Positions 1 to 7,988 of a stretch of 64,000 bases of DNA are shown here, one piece after another (the stretch's first letter is position 1; the number at the start of each line of letters is the position of its first letter). This DNA is from Streptomyces sp. NRRL F-4489. Lineage in GTDB: Bacteria; Actinomycetota; Actinomycetes; Streptomycetales; Streptomycetaceae. Under the pieces are notes generated by a model, which saw only the letters and a program-made list of their open reading frames with translations, ran no database searches and was not told where the DNA came from. The position numbers and the translations under genes are program-made. The stretch covers positions 1 through 64,000 of the forward strand of contig NZ_LLZI01000002.1 of the NCBI RefSeq assembly GCF_001509485.1, written 5' to 3'.

Positions 1-544
1 GGGCGGGCTCGGGGGGGGGTTCGGTGGGGGGGGGGGACTGGGCGTTTTTGGGGGAGAGGGTGGGGGTGAGGTCGGTGGGCCAGGGGATGGCGAGGTCGGG
101 GTCCAGGGGGTGGATGCCGTGTTCGCGGTCGGGGGCGTAGCCCTCGGAGCAGAGGTAGACGACGGTGGCGTCGTCGGTGAGGGCGAGGAAGGCGTGGCCC
201 AGGCCCTCGGAGAGGTAGATGGCGCGGTGGGTGGTGTCGTCCAGGCGGGCCATCTCCCACTGCCGGAAGGTGGGGGAGCCGGTCCGGACGTCGACGATGA
301 CGTCCAGGACGGCGCCGCGGACGCAGGTGAGGTACTTCGCCTGGCCCGGGGGGACGTCGGCGAAGTGGATGCCGCGGAGGGCGCCGCGGCGGGACACCGA
401 GAGGTTGGCCTGGGCGAGCGGGAGGCCCTGGCCGGTGGCCGCGCGGAAGGCGTCGCCGCGGAACCACTCGTGGAAGCTGCCCCGGGTGTCGGTGAAGACC
501 TCGGGCTCGTGGATCCAGGCGCCTTCTATGGACAGGGGTCGCAT
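1..544 (-). CDS. rmlC: dTDP-4-dehydrorhamnose 3,5-epimerase, 3' end outside window
   Basis: The protein starts MRPLSIEGAWIHEP and is a cupin epimerase of the RmlC family. It carries RGIHF and PPGQAKYLTCVRGAVLD, the regions that hold the catalytic His and the substrate contacts. It would epimerise C3 and C5 of dTDP-4-keto-6-deoxyglucose on the route to dTDP-L-rhamnose. It is the last gene of a minus-strand run and lies 21 bp after rmlD. No stop codon occurs before the window edge. After the conserved end (DLAIPWPTDLTPTLSPKNA) the frame continues as a Pro/Glu-rich tail encoded by G-runs (C-runs in the gene). The true 3' end is not visible. A second, more diverged family member lies at 27530. 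Confidence 0.9.
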   Translation of the reverse strand, partial: MRPLSIEGAWIHEPEVFTDTRGSFHEWFRGDAFRAATGQGLPLAQANLSVSRRGALRGIHFADVPPGQAKYLTCVRGAVLDVIVDVRTGSPTFRQWEMARLDDTTHRAIYLSEGLGHAFLALTDDATVVYLCSEGYAPDREHGIHPLDPDLAIPWPTDLTPTLSPKNAQSPPPTEPPPEPA

Positions 545-565
545 GCGGTCTGCTCGGCTTTCTGG

Positions 566-1498
566 TCAGGGATTTCGGGCAGGTGTGGTCGCGGGGGTCG
601 GCGGCGGCTCCGGCGGCGGGAGGAGGGTGGGGAAGGCTTCGGTCAGGGCGGTGCGCCAGTGGCGGAGGGGAGGCAGGCCGGCGGCCTGCCAGCGGTCGTG
701 GGCGAGGGCGCTGTACGCGGGGCGGGGGGCCGGGCGGACGTAGCGGTCGCTGGTGGTGGGGCGGACCCGGGCCGGGTCGGCGCCGAGCAGGCGGAAGACC
801 TCCTGGCAGAGGGTGAACCAGGTGGTGGTGCCGGTGCTGGTGCCGTGGTAGGTGCCGGGTGGGGCCGCGCCGACCAGGGCGCGTACCCCCAACTCCACCA
901 GTCGGTGCGCCAGATCGGCTGTCCAGGTTGGCTGGCCCAGCTGGTCGGTGACCACGTCGACGGTGGGGCGGGTGCGTTCCAGGTTGATGGCGGTGCGGAT
1001 GAAGCTCGTTCCGCCGGCGCCGTAGAGCCAGGCGGTGCGGATGATGTAGCCGGTGTGAGGGAGGAGGGTGCGGACCGCCTGTTCGCCCGCCAGCTTCGTC
1101 CGGCCGTAGGCGCTGCGGGGGGCGGTGGGGGCGTCCTCGGCGTACGGGGTGCGGGCCTGGCCGTCGAAGACGTAGTCGGTGGAGAGGTGGAGGAGGAGGG
1201 CGCCGGATTCGCGGCAGGCCGCGGAGAGGAGGCGGGGGCCGGTGGCGTTGATGGCGTACGCCTCCGGTTCGTGCTCCTCAGCGGCGTCCACGGCCGTCCA
1301 GGCGGCGCAGTTGACGACGACGGCGGGGCGGTGGGCGGCGAACGCGGCGCGCACCGCGGCCGGGTCGGTGATGTCCAGGTCGCGGCGGGTGGCGGCGACC
1401 GCGGGCAGGCCGGCGGCGGCCAGTTCGGCGAGCAGGTCGCGGGCGAGCATGCCGCCGGCGCCGGTCACCAGCCAGGGGCGGGCCCGGTCGGCGGTCAC
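566..1498 (-). CDS. rmlD: dTDP-4-dehydrorhamnose reductase
   Basis: An SDR-fold reductase of 310 aa. It has an N-terminal nucleotide-binding motif (VTGAGGML), the LSTDYVFDG signature and a catalytic YGRTK. It would reduce the 4-keto group in the last step of dTDP-L-rhamnose synthesis. I chose the GTG start at 1498 because it overlaps the rmlB stop as GTGA, the coupling used repeatedly in this cluster. The frame stays open for ten more codons upstream but would then overlap rmlB more deeply. The C-terminus is proline-rich. With rmlA, rmlB and rmlC it makes a complete rhamnose set inside the cluster, so rhamnose is probably one of the attached sugars. Confidence 0.93.
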   Translation of the reverse strand: MTADRARPWLVTGAGGMLARDLLAELAAAGLPAVAATRRDLDITDPAAVRAAFAAHRPAVVVNCAAWTAVDAAEEHEPEAYAINATGPRLLSAACRESGALLLHLSTDYVFDGQARTPYAEDAPTAPRSAYGRTKLAGEQAVRTLLPHTGYIIRTAWLYGAGGTSFIRTAINLERTRPTVDVVTDQLGQPTWTADLAHRLVELGVRALVGAAPPGTYHGTSTGTTTWFTLCQEVFRLLGADPARVRPTTSDRYVRPAPRPAYSALAHDRWQAAGLPPLRHWRTALTEAFPTLLPPPEPPPTPATTPARNP

Positions 1499-2484
1499 AG
1501 CGCGGCTCGCGCCTTCAGCGGCTCCCACCAGGCGCGGTTCTCGCGGTACCAGCGGACGGTGTCGGCCAGGCCCTGGTCGAACGGGACGCGGGGGGCGTAG
1601 CCCAACTCCTCGCGGATCTTGGTGCAGTCGACGGAGTAGCGGCGGTCGTGGCCCTTGCGGTCGGGGACCTGCTCGACGCTGCTGTCCCAGTCGGCGCCGA
1701 ACGCGGCCAGCAGCCGCTCGGTCAGCTCGCGGTTGGTCAGTTCGGTGCCGCCGCCGATGTTGTAGATCTCGCCCGCCCGGCCCCGGGTGCGGACCAGCTC
1801 GATGCCCTGGACGTGGTCGTTGATGTGCAGCCAGTCGCGGACGTTGCCGCCGTCCCCGTAGAGCGGGATCTTCCGGCCGTCCATGAGGTGGGTGATGAAG
1901 AGCGGGATGGCCTTCTCGGGGAAGTGGTGGTGGCCGTAGTTGTTGGAGCAGCGGGTGACGCGGACGTCCAGGCCGTGGGTGTGGTGGTACGACAGCGCGA
2001 TCAGGTCGCCGGACGCCTTGGCGGAGGAGTACGGGGAGCTGGGGCGCAGGGGGTGGGTCTCGGGCCAGGAGCCCTCGTCGATCGAGCCGTAGACCTCGTC
2101 GGTGGAGATCTGGACGAAGGTCCGCACGCCGGCCCGGTGGGCGGCGGCGACGAGGGTGTGGGTGCCCAGGACGTTGGTGCGGACGAAGGTGTCGCCGCCG
2201 TCGATCGAGCGGTCCACGTGCGATTCGGCGGCGAAGTGCACCACCTCGTCGTGCTCGGCCATCAGGGGCTCGACGGTCTCCCGGTCGCAGATATCGCCCT
2301 GGACGAAGCGGAAGCCGGGGTGGGCGCGGACCGGGTCGAGGTTGGCGGGGTTGCCCGCGTAGGTCAGCTTGTCGAGGACGGTGACCGCCACGTCGCCGGG
2401 GCCGTCCGGGCCGAGCAGTGTGCGGACGTAGTGGGAGCCGATGAAGCCGGCTCCTCCGGTCACGAGGATGCGGGTCGTCGTCAT
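1495..2484 (-). CDS. rmlB: dTDP-glucose 4,6-dehydratase
   Basis: An extended SDR protein of 329 aa, the normal length. It has the NAD-binding motif TGGAGFIGSHYVRTLL, the active-site region STDEVYGSI and the catalytic YSSAKAS. It converts dTDP-glucose to dTDP-4-keto-6-deoxyglucose, the branch point for rhamnose and all the deoxysugars encoded here. The ATG at 2484 begins MTTTRILVTGG. A 71-bp gap separates it from the phosphopantetheinyl transferase upstream. It is the only 4,6-dehydratase in the window, so both the rhamnose branch and the amino/dideoxy-sugar branch depend on it. Confidence 0.95.
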   Translation of the reverse strand: MTTTRILVTGGAGFIGSHYVRTLLGPDGPGDVAVTVLDKLTYAGNPANLDPVRAHPGFRFVQGDICDRETVEPLMAEHDEVVHFAAESHVDRSIDGGDTFVRTNVLGTHTLVAAAHRAGVRTFVQISTDEVYGSIDEGSWPETHPLRPSSPYSSAKASGDLIALSYHHTHGLDVRVTRCSNNYGHHHFPEKAIPLFITHLMDGRKIPLYGDGGNVRDWLHINDHVQGIELVRTRGRAGEIYNIGGGTELTNRELTERLLAAFGADWDSSVEQVPDRKGHDRRYSVDCTKIREELGYAPRVPFDQGLADTVRWYRENRAWWEPLKARAAL

Positions 2485-2555
2485 GGGGTGTGCACCTTGG
2501 GGTGTGGGCGAGTACCGGTGGAGTTGATCGATGGTTGGTGGGCTGCTGGGTGGGT

Positions 2556-3266
2556 TTACGGGGGCGGGGCCGCGGCGGCCGGGACCACGAGGGCGGTGAG
2601 GAGGTGGTGGGGGGTGGCCAGCCAGGTGCCGTGGAGGACGGTGGGGATCGGCTCCGGGGCGGGGCCGGTCGGCGCGGGGACGTCCGCGCCCTCCGGTCCG
2701 CCCGGCGCCGCGCGGAGCACCCGCGCCCGGAACGTACCGGCCGGGTCGAAGGCGATGGCCGCCTCGTGGAAGCCGAGCCAGGCGCCGGTCAGCGGGGACC
2801 ACACCTTGTAGACCGCCTCCTTGGCGCAGAACAGCAGGCGGTCCCAGCACACCGCGGGGTCCGCGGCCCGTAGCGCACGCTGGTCCTCCCGTTCCTCCGG
2901 CAGGGCGATCCCGGCCAGCATGCCGGACGGCAGCGGGCGGTGCGGTTCGGCGTCGATGCCGATCGCCCGGACGGCGGTGGTACGGGCCAGGGCGGCGGCG
3001 CGGTAGCCGTGGCAGTGGGTGAGGCTGCCGGCGACACCGGCCGGCCAGCGCGGGGCGCCCGCCGGGCCGGGCGGCAGCGGTCCGGGCGGTACGCCGAGGC
3101 GCAGGCCGGCCCGGCGGGCACAGTGCCGGGCGGTGGCGAACTCGCGGCGGCGGGCCGGGCGCATCGCGGCGGCCGGCTCCCGTTCGCCGGGGAACAGTAC
3201 GGCCGCCGGGTCGTCGCCGTAGGACTCCGCGACCGCGACCTGCGGCGGGACGATCCGGGAGAGCAC
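2556..3266 (-). CDS. 4'-phosphopantetheinyl transferase (Sfp/EntD type)
   Basis: The protein has 236 aa and a GTG start 3 bp after the stop of the monooxygenase gene. It shows the family motifs in order: RRREFATARHCAR, GSLTHC, then AIGIDAEP (metal-binding Asp/Glu) and WDRLLFCAKEAVYKVW, which contains the WxxKEA-like helix. It transfers 4'-phosphopantetheine from CoA to carrier-protein serines. The likely substrates are the four T domains of the two NRPSs and the discrete carrier protein at 23650. A dedicated transferase inside a cluster is common for NRPS systems and supports the gene set acting as one unit. Confidence 0.92.
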   Translation of the reverse strand: MLSRIVPPQVAVAESYGDDPAAVLFPGEREPAAAMRPARRREFATARHCARRAGLRLGVPPGPLPPGPAGAPRWPAGVAGSLTHCHGYRAAALARTTAVRAIGIDAEPHRPLPSGMLAGIALPEEREDQRALRAADPAVCWDRLLFCAKEAVYKVWSPLTGAWLGFHEAAIAFDPAGTFRARVLRAAPGGPEGADVPAPTGPAPEPIPTVLHGTWLATPHHLLTALVVPAAAAPPP

Positions 3267-3269
3267 GGG

Positions 3270-4229
3270 TCAGTCCCGGCCCGGGGCGAGCGCCTCGACC
3301 TGGGCGGCGGGGTCGCCGTCGCCGGCCGGGAGCAGCGCGATCACGGGGGTGTCCAGACCGGCCTCGGTGTACTGGCGGATGCGGGCGCGGCAGGCGTCCG
3401 GGGGGCCGTGCACGATCAGTTCGTCGACGACCTCGTCGGGGACGGCCATCATCGCGCGCCAGCGGTCGCCGGCGTCCCAGGCGCGGTGCATCGCGGCGAG
3501 CGGTTCGGTGCGGCCGAGCCAGTCCTGGAACGCGCGGTAGGCGGGCACGGTCAGATAGCTGCTGATCATCATCCGGCCGAGCCGGCGGGCCTGCCGGGCG
3601 TCCTCGGTGACGCAGACGAAGACCGGGGCGACCAGCTCCGGGCCGGGGCCCAGTTCGGCGCGGACGGTCGGGATGTCGGCGGGGGCCAGCCAGTTGGTGA
3701 TCGCGCCGTCCGCTTCCTCGGCGGCCAGTCGCAGCATCCGGGGGCGGAGGGCGGCCAGCAGGATCGGCGGGGGTGTGGCCGGGGGGCGCTCCAGGCGGAA
3801 GCCGCGGACGGCGAAGGTCGGGTACTCCTCGGTCACCGGCTTGCCGGTCAGGGCGGTGCGCAGGAAGCGGAGGGTGTCGCGGGTCCGGGCGTACGGGCGG
3901 GTGTGCTCCAGGCCGTTCCAGTCCTGGACGACGCCGGGGGAGGAGGCGCCGATGCCGAGGGCGAAGCGGCCGGGCGCGCAGTCGGCGACGGCCGCGGCGG
4001 TCATCGCCAGCAGGGCGGGCCCGCGGGTGAAGACCGGGGCGACCGCGGTGCCCAGCCGCAGCCGGGACGACCACTGCGAGGCCAGCACCAGCGGCGAGAA
4101 GGCGTCCGCGCCGGAGGTCTCGGCCGTCCAGACGCCGGTGTAGCCGAGGTCGGGGAGGCGTTCGACGAGGGCGCGGTGGGCCGGCAGGGGCATGCCGGTC
4201 AGCGGGAGGGTGATCCCCCAACCAGTCAT
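3270..4229 (-). CDS. F420-dependent, luciferase-like oxidoreductase (LLM family)
   Basis: A TIM-barrel protein of 319 aa from the luciferase-like monooxygenase superfamily. It shows the typical segments LGYTGVWTAE, SSRLRLGTAVAPVFTRGP and GRFALGIGASSP, which bind the flavin or deazaflavin. The sequence style fits the F420-dependent branch better than FMN luciferases. The start is the ATG at 4229. It sits between the ammonia-lyase and the phosphopantetheinyl transferase, so it probably acts on the aglycone or a precursor, for example reducing an imine or double bond. The substrate cannot be read from sequence, and I see no linked flavin reductase. Confidence 0.8.
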   Translation of the reverse strand: MTGWGITLPLTGMPLPAHRALVERLPDLGYTGVWTAETSGADAFSPLVLASQWSSRLRLGTAVAPVFTRGPALLAMTAAAVADCAPGRFALGIGASSPGVVQDWNGLEHTRPYARTRDTLRFLRTALTGKPVTEEYPTFAVRGFRLERPPATPPPILLAALRPRMLRLAAEEADGAITNWLAPADIPTVRAELGPGPELVAPVFVCVTEDARQARRLGRMMISSYLTVPAYRAFQDWLGRTEPLAAMHRAWDAGDRWRAMMAVPDEVVDELIVHGPPDACRARIRQYTEAGLDTPVIALLPAGDGDPAAQVEALAPGRD

Positions 4230-4348
4230 CGCGGGGTGGTCTCCAGTCTCGGGGAAGGCGGCGGGGTCGGAGCGGCGGGCTCAGGTGCGGGTGCGGGACG
4301 GAAAGGGTGCGGGCGCCCGGCCGGGGCGGGCGCCCGCGGTCCGGGGCG

Positions 4349-5881
4349 TCAGGCGGCGCCGGTCAGCTGGCGCTCCGCGTGGTCGCGGAACAGCTCGGCG
4401 GCGGCGCGCACCTCGCCGGCCATCGGGCGGTCGGCGTCCAACGCGGGGGAGATCCGGGCGAGTTCGGCCCAGACGCCGGTGGCGGACTCCGCCTTGCCGG
4501 TCATCACGGCCAGCTGGGCGGCGGCCAGCGCGAGCGAGCCGACGGCGAGCCAGCCCAGCTCCAGGGCCTCGCCGACGCCGTTGGCGCCGTTGAGGGCCAT
4601 CGGGACGTGGTCCTGATTCCAGCCGTTGGTCGGCAGGGTGGTCAGCGAGGCGGGGGTGACCAGCTGGCGGATCCGGGAGATGAACGAGGTCGCGCTGATC
4701 TGCACACCGGCCAGACCGCAGCCGCGGCCGGCCCGCGGGGTGAGCATGATCGGCAGGTCGCCGTTGGTGGTGGGGTTGACCACCAGCCCGAGCTGACGCT
4801 CCGCCAGATACGCGGCCATGTGCATGGCCAGACCGGTCTGCTCGGAGGCGAAACCGACCGGCATCGCGTGGAAGTTGCCGGCGTGCAGCACCCGGTCCTC
4901 GTAGGTGAGGGGGTTGTCGGTGCAGCCGTTGGCCTCGCGGAGCAGGATCTCGCCGGCGGTGGTGAGCTGGTCCAGGACGGCGCCGAGCACCTGCGGGGCG
5001 CAGCGCAGGCTGTACGGCTCCTGGAGCGGGCGGCGCTCGTCGCGGCGGTGGCCGGCGGGGATTTCGGCGCGGATCCAGCGGGCCACCTCCAGCTGGCCGA
5101 GCTGGTTGCGGGCCTGGCCGACGCCCTCGTCGTAGTGCTCCGCGTTGCCGCCGAGCAGGTCGGTCAGGCGGGCGGTGAGGGTGGCGACGGCGCGGACCAG
5201 GCGGACCGCGGAGCGCTGGTTGAGGATGGCGACGGCCAGGCCGACGCCGGTGCCGTTGACGAAGGCGAGCGCCTCGCGCACCGGCCAGACGAGCGGTTCG
5301 GCGCCGAGCCCGGCGAGGGCCTCGGCGGCCGGGCGGCGGGTCCAGCGGTCCTGCTCGTCGCGGACCCACGCCTCGCCGTGCCCGGCGCAGGCCAGCGCGA
5401 CATGCGCCAGCGGCTGGAGGTCGCCGCTCGCGCTGACCGTGCCGTCGCGCGGGATGACCGGGGTGAAGCCGGCGTTCCACAGGTCGGCGAGGCGCTGCCA
5501 GAACTCCGTGGAGACCGCGGAGAAGCCCTTGCGCATGCTGTTCAGCCGCAGCCAGAACACCAGCCGGGAGGCGTCCGGGTCGATCGGGCGGCCCTGGGCG
5601 GTGCCGAGGTGGGAGATGAGCGAGGCGCCCTGCTCCATCTCGGAGGTGGCGGAGTACGTCACCAGCGGGCCGAAGCCCTGGGTGAGCCCGTAGACGGGCC
5701 GGCCCTCGGCGAGGTACGCGTCGACGGTGGCGCCGCTGCGGTCCATCCGCGCCACGTCGGCGTCGGTGAGCGGGCCGAGCTTGGCGGTCCAGGAGGCGGC
5801 CTCGACGATGCTGTCCAGACTCGGCATGTCCGTACGGTCGCCGCCGGCCGGCGCCGGGGCCGGCGTGGAGGTCTGTGTCAC
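4349..5881 (-). CDS. MIO-dependent aromatic amino acid ammonia-lyase or aminomutase (probably tyrosine)
   Basis: A 510-aa member of the HAL/PAL/TAL family. The Ala-Ser-Gly triad that cyclises to the MIO cofactor is seen in GTVSASGDLQPLAH near residue 149. The segment GASLISHLGT carries His-Leu where tyrosine ammonia-lyases have it and phenylalanine lyases have Phe-Leu, so tyrosine is the likely substrate. The product would be p-coumarate, or beta-tyrosine if it is an aminomutase; sequence alone does not decide. The GTG start at 5881 overlaps the upstream ligase stop as GTGA. Together with the adjacent AMP ligase and the HpaB-type hydroxylase at 31361, it suggests a p-coumaroyl or caffeoyl building block. 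Confidence 0.87.
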   Translation of the reverse strand: MTQTSTPAPAPAGGDRTDMPSLDSIVEAASWTAKLGPLTDADVARMDRSGATVDAYLAEGRPVYGLTQGFGPLVTYSATSEMEQGASLISHLGTAQGRPIDPDASRLVFWLRLNSMRKGFSAVSTEFWQRLADLWNAGFTPVIPRDGTVSASGDLQPLAHVALACAGHGEAWVRDEQDRWTRRPAAEALAGLGAEPLVWPVREALAFVNGTGVGLAVAILNQRSAVRLVRAVATLTARLTDLLGGNAEHYDEGVGQARNQLGQLEVARWIRAEIPAGHRRDERRPLQEPYSLRCAPQVLGAVLDQLTTAGEILLREANGCTDNPLTYEDRVLHAGNFHAMPVGFASEQTGLAMHMAAYLAERQLGLVVNPTTNGDLPIMLTPRAGRGCGLAGVQISATSFISRIRQLVTPASLTTLPTNGWNQDHVPMALNGANGVGEALELGWLAVGSLALAAAQLAVMTGKAESATGVWAELARISPALDADRPMAGEVRAAAELFRDHAERQLTGAA

Positions 5882-7014
5882 GTTGCTATCCCTGGTTCGG
5901 TGGGTGTGGCGGTCGCGGGGTGCTGGAGCTTGCCCAGCGCGGACCGCTTGAGGTCGGGCACGGTGTGCACGGCCCGCGGGCGGGCGCCCAGGACGGCGCG
6001 GACCGCGGACAGGTCGAGGGCGTCCGGGCCGCCGCCGGGCCGGGGGACGACGTACAGGTCGACGTGCTCGCCGATCATCGGGTCGCTGACCGGGACGAGC
6101 GCGAGGTCCGCGCAGTCGAGGCGGGCGCGCAGGGCGTGCTCGGCCTCGTCGAGGTTGATCCGCTGCCCGTTGACCTTCACCAGGCGGCCGACGCGGCCCA
6201 GGAGCCGGAACGACCGGTCGTCCAGCGGCTCGACGAGGTCGCCGGTGGGCCATGCGGCGGGGGCGGGGTGGCCGGGGCGGGTGGCCAGGCGGGGGCTGCG
6301 GATCACCAGCGGGACGGCGGTGCCGGGCCCGGTGCCGGGGTCGGTGCCGTCCTCGCCGGGGGCGAAGGCGACGTCCGGGAAGAGGGTCCAGGCGGGCGGT
6401 TCGCCCTCGCTCCAGCGGCGCATCGCGATACCGCCGGTCTCCGTCGAGCCGAGCAGCTCCACGATCGCCGCCCGCTCCGGCCCGGCCTCCTTGAGGAAGG
6501 CGCCGGCCTCGGCCGGCAGCATCGCGCTGCTGTAGAGGACGGTGACCCGCTCGAAGGAGCGGACCCAGTCCAGGTGGCGCAGCAGCAGGGAGAAGATCCA
6601 CGGGGTGGCGACCACGGCGATCCGGCGCTGCCCGGTGTCCGGCAGGGCGCCGATGTAGCCGGGGCGGTACCACACCGGGACGCCGAGCCGGGCCGGGACC
6701 AGCAGCGTCGCCAGCGCGCCGTAGACGTGCACCGGCGGGGCGAAGGAGACCACCGCGCCGGGCGCGTCCGGGCGCAGGAAGCCGGCGAGCATACCGGCCT
6801 CCTGCCAGGCGGCGGCCCGGCCGCGCTGCCAGCGGCGGCTGGGGCCCGTGCTGCCGGAGGTGTGGAAGTCCAGGACCGGCGGCAGGAGGCCGTCGATCAC
6901 CGCCGGGACGTCCGGGACCTCGTCCCAGCGCACGTGCCAGGCGCGGTCGGTGACATCCGGCGCGCCGAGCCCCGGCGTCAGCACGTCCTCCGGGGTCAGC
7001 TTCTGATAAGCCAC
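5878..7014 (-). CDS. Short acyl-AMP ligase (ANL superfamily)
   Basis: An adenylate-forming enzyme of only 378 aa, against 500 or more in standard acyl-CoA ligases and A domains. The P-loop-like HTSGSTGPSRRW is seen near residue 52. ELLGSTETGG, PTGDLVE, GRVGRLVKVNGQRI and a terminal SALGKLQ (catalytic Lys) follow. The ~100-150 N-terminal residues usually found before the P-loop are absent, as in some compact aryl/acyl ligases of antibiotic clusters. Being coupled to the lyase gene, it most likely adenylates the (hydroxy)cinnamate and loads it on CoA or on the discrete carrier protein. Activation of beta-tyrosine is an alternative. Confidence 0.8.
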   Translation of the reverse strand: MAYQKLTPEDVLTPGLGAPDVTDRAWHVRWDEVPDVPAVIDGLLPPVLDFHTSGSTGPSRRWQRGRAAAWQEAGMLAGFLRPDAPGAVVSFAPPVHVYGALATLLVPARLGVPVWYRPGYIGALPDTGQRRIAVVATPWIFSLLLRHLDWVRSFERVTVLYSSAMLPAEAGAFLKEAGPERAAIVELLGSTETGGIAMRRWSEGEPPAWTLFPDVAFAPGEDGTDPGTGPGTAVPLVIRSPRLATRPGHPAPAAWPTGDLVEPLDDRSFRLLGRVGRLVKVNGQRINLDEAEHALRARLDCADLALVPVSDPMIGEHVDLYVVPRPGGGPDALDLSAVRAVLGARPRAVHTVPDLKRSALGKLQHPATATPTEPGIAT

Positions 7015-7072
7015 TCCATCTCCCTGTGGTGGGCCCCTCCGCGGGCGGTCCGCGGCGCGGGCGGGTCCGCGG

Positions 7073-7945
7073 TCAGGCGGCGTACTGGGCGACCTGCATG
7101 AGGTACTGGCCGTAGCCGGAATTGCCCATCCGCTCGCCGAGGCGGTGGCAGTGCTCCGCGTCGATGTAGCCCATGCGCAGCGCGATCTCCTCGACGCAGG
7201 CCACCCGGACGCCCTGCCGGGTCTCGATGACGTGCACGTACTGGCTGGCGGCCAGCAGCGAGTCGTGGGTGCCCGCGTCCAGCCAGGTGAAGCCGCGGCC
7301 GAGGCGGATCAGGCGGGCCCGGCCCTGCTTCAGATAGGCGAGGTTGACGTCGGTGATCTCCAGCTCGCCGCGGGCCGACGGGGTCAGCTCGCGGGCGATC
7401 TCCACCGCGTCCGGGTCGTAGAAGTACAGGCCCGTGATCGCGTTGTTGGAGCGCGGGTTGAGGGGCTTCTCCTCCAGTGAGACGAGGTTGCCCTCGGCGT
7501 CGGTCTCGCCGATGCCGTAGCGCTCGGGGTCGGAGACCGGGTAGCCGAACAGCGTGCAGCCGTTGAGATCGGTGCGCGCGTTGCGCAGGATCCGGGGGAA
7601 GCCGGCGCCGTGGAAGACGTTGTCACCGAGGATCAGCGCGAACGGGTCGTTGCCGATGTGGTCCGCGCCGATGATGAGCGCCTCGGCGATACCGCGCGCT
7701 TCCTTCTGCTCGGCGTAGGTGATGGTCAGCCCGAGGTGCGAACCGTCGCCGAGCAGCGCCTTCAGCGGCGGAATGCTGGTCGGTGTGGAGATGACCAGGA
7801 TCTCGCGGATTCCGGCCAGCATCAGCACCGAAAGCGGATGGTAAACGAGCGGCTTGTCGTAGACCGCGTGCAGCTGCTTGGACGTTGCCAGGGCCGAGGG
7901 GTACAGCCGGGTGCCGTTGCCGCCGGCCAGCAGAATTCCCTTCAT
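7073..7945 (-). CDS. rmlA: glucose-1-phosphate thymidylyltransferase
   Basis: The protein has 290 aa, the usual RmlA length. The nucleotidyltransferase motif GGNGTRLYP lies at the N-terminus, then LILGDNVFHG and ISLEEKP-like VSLEEKP. It forms dTDP-glucose from glucose-1-phosphate and dTTP, the first step for every sugar nucleotide made by this cluster. It lies between the C-methyltransferase (43 bp upstream) and the acyl-AMP ligase (58 bp downstream) in the same minus-strand operon. The operon therefore mixes sugar and aglycone genes. Confidence 0.95.
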   Translation of the reverse strand: MKGILLAGGNGTRLYPSALATSKQLHAVYDKPLVYHPLSVLMLAGIREILVISTPTSIPPLKALLGDGSHLGLTITYAEQKEARGIAEALIIGADHIGNDPFALILGDNVFHGAGFPRILRNARTDLNGCTLFGYPVSDPERYGIGETDAEGNLVSLEEKPLNPRSNNAITGLYFYDPDAVEIARELTPSARGELEITDVNLAYLKQGRARLIRLGRGFTWLDAGTHDSLLAASQYVHVIETRQGVRVACVEEIALRMGYIDAEHCHRLGERMGNSGYGQYLMQVAQYAA

Positions 7946-7988
7946 CGCTCTCCCTGCTGGTCAAGGTGATTTCTGCCGGAGTGGCAGA

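Noticed and set aside
1495..4221. A 908-codon open frame covering rmlB, the phosphopantetheinyl transferase and the monooxygenase
   Set aside because: Only the last 329 codons resemble a protein (RmlB). The rest is Arg/Pro-rich shadow of high-GC genes read in the wrong frame.
4349..5881. Enediyne-style beta-tyrosine pathway
   Set aside because: A lyase/aminomutase plus HpaB hydroxylase could suggest it, but there is no iterative enediyne polyketide synthase in the window. Beta-tyrosine remains possible as a peptide residue.
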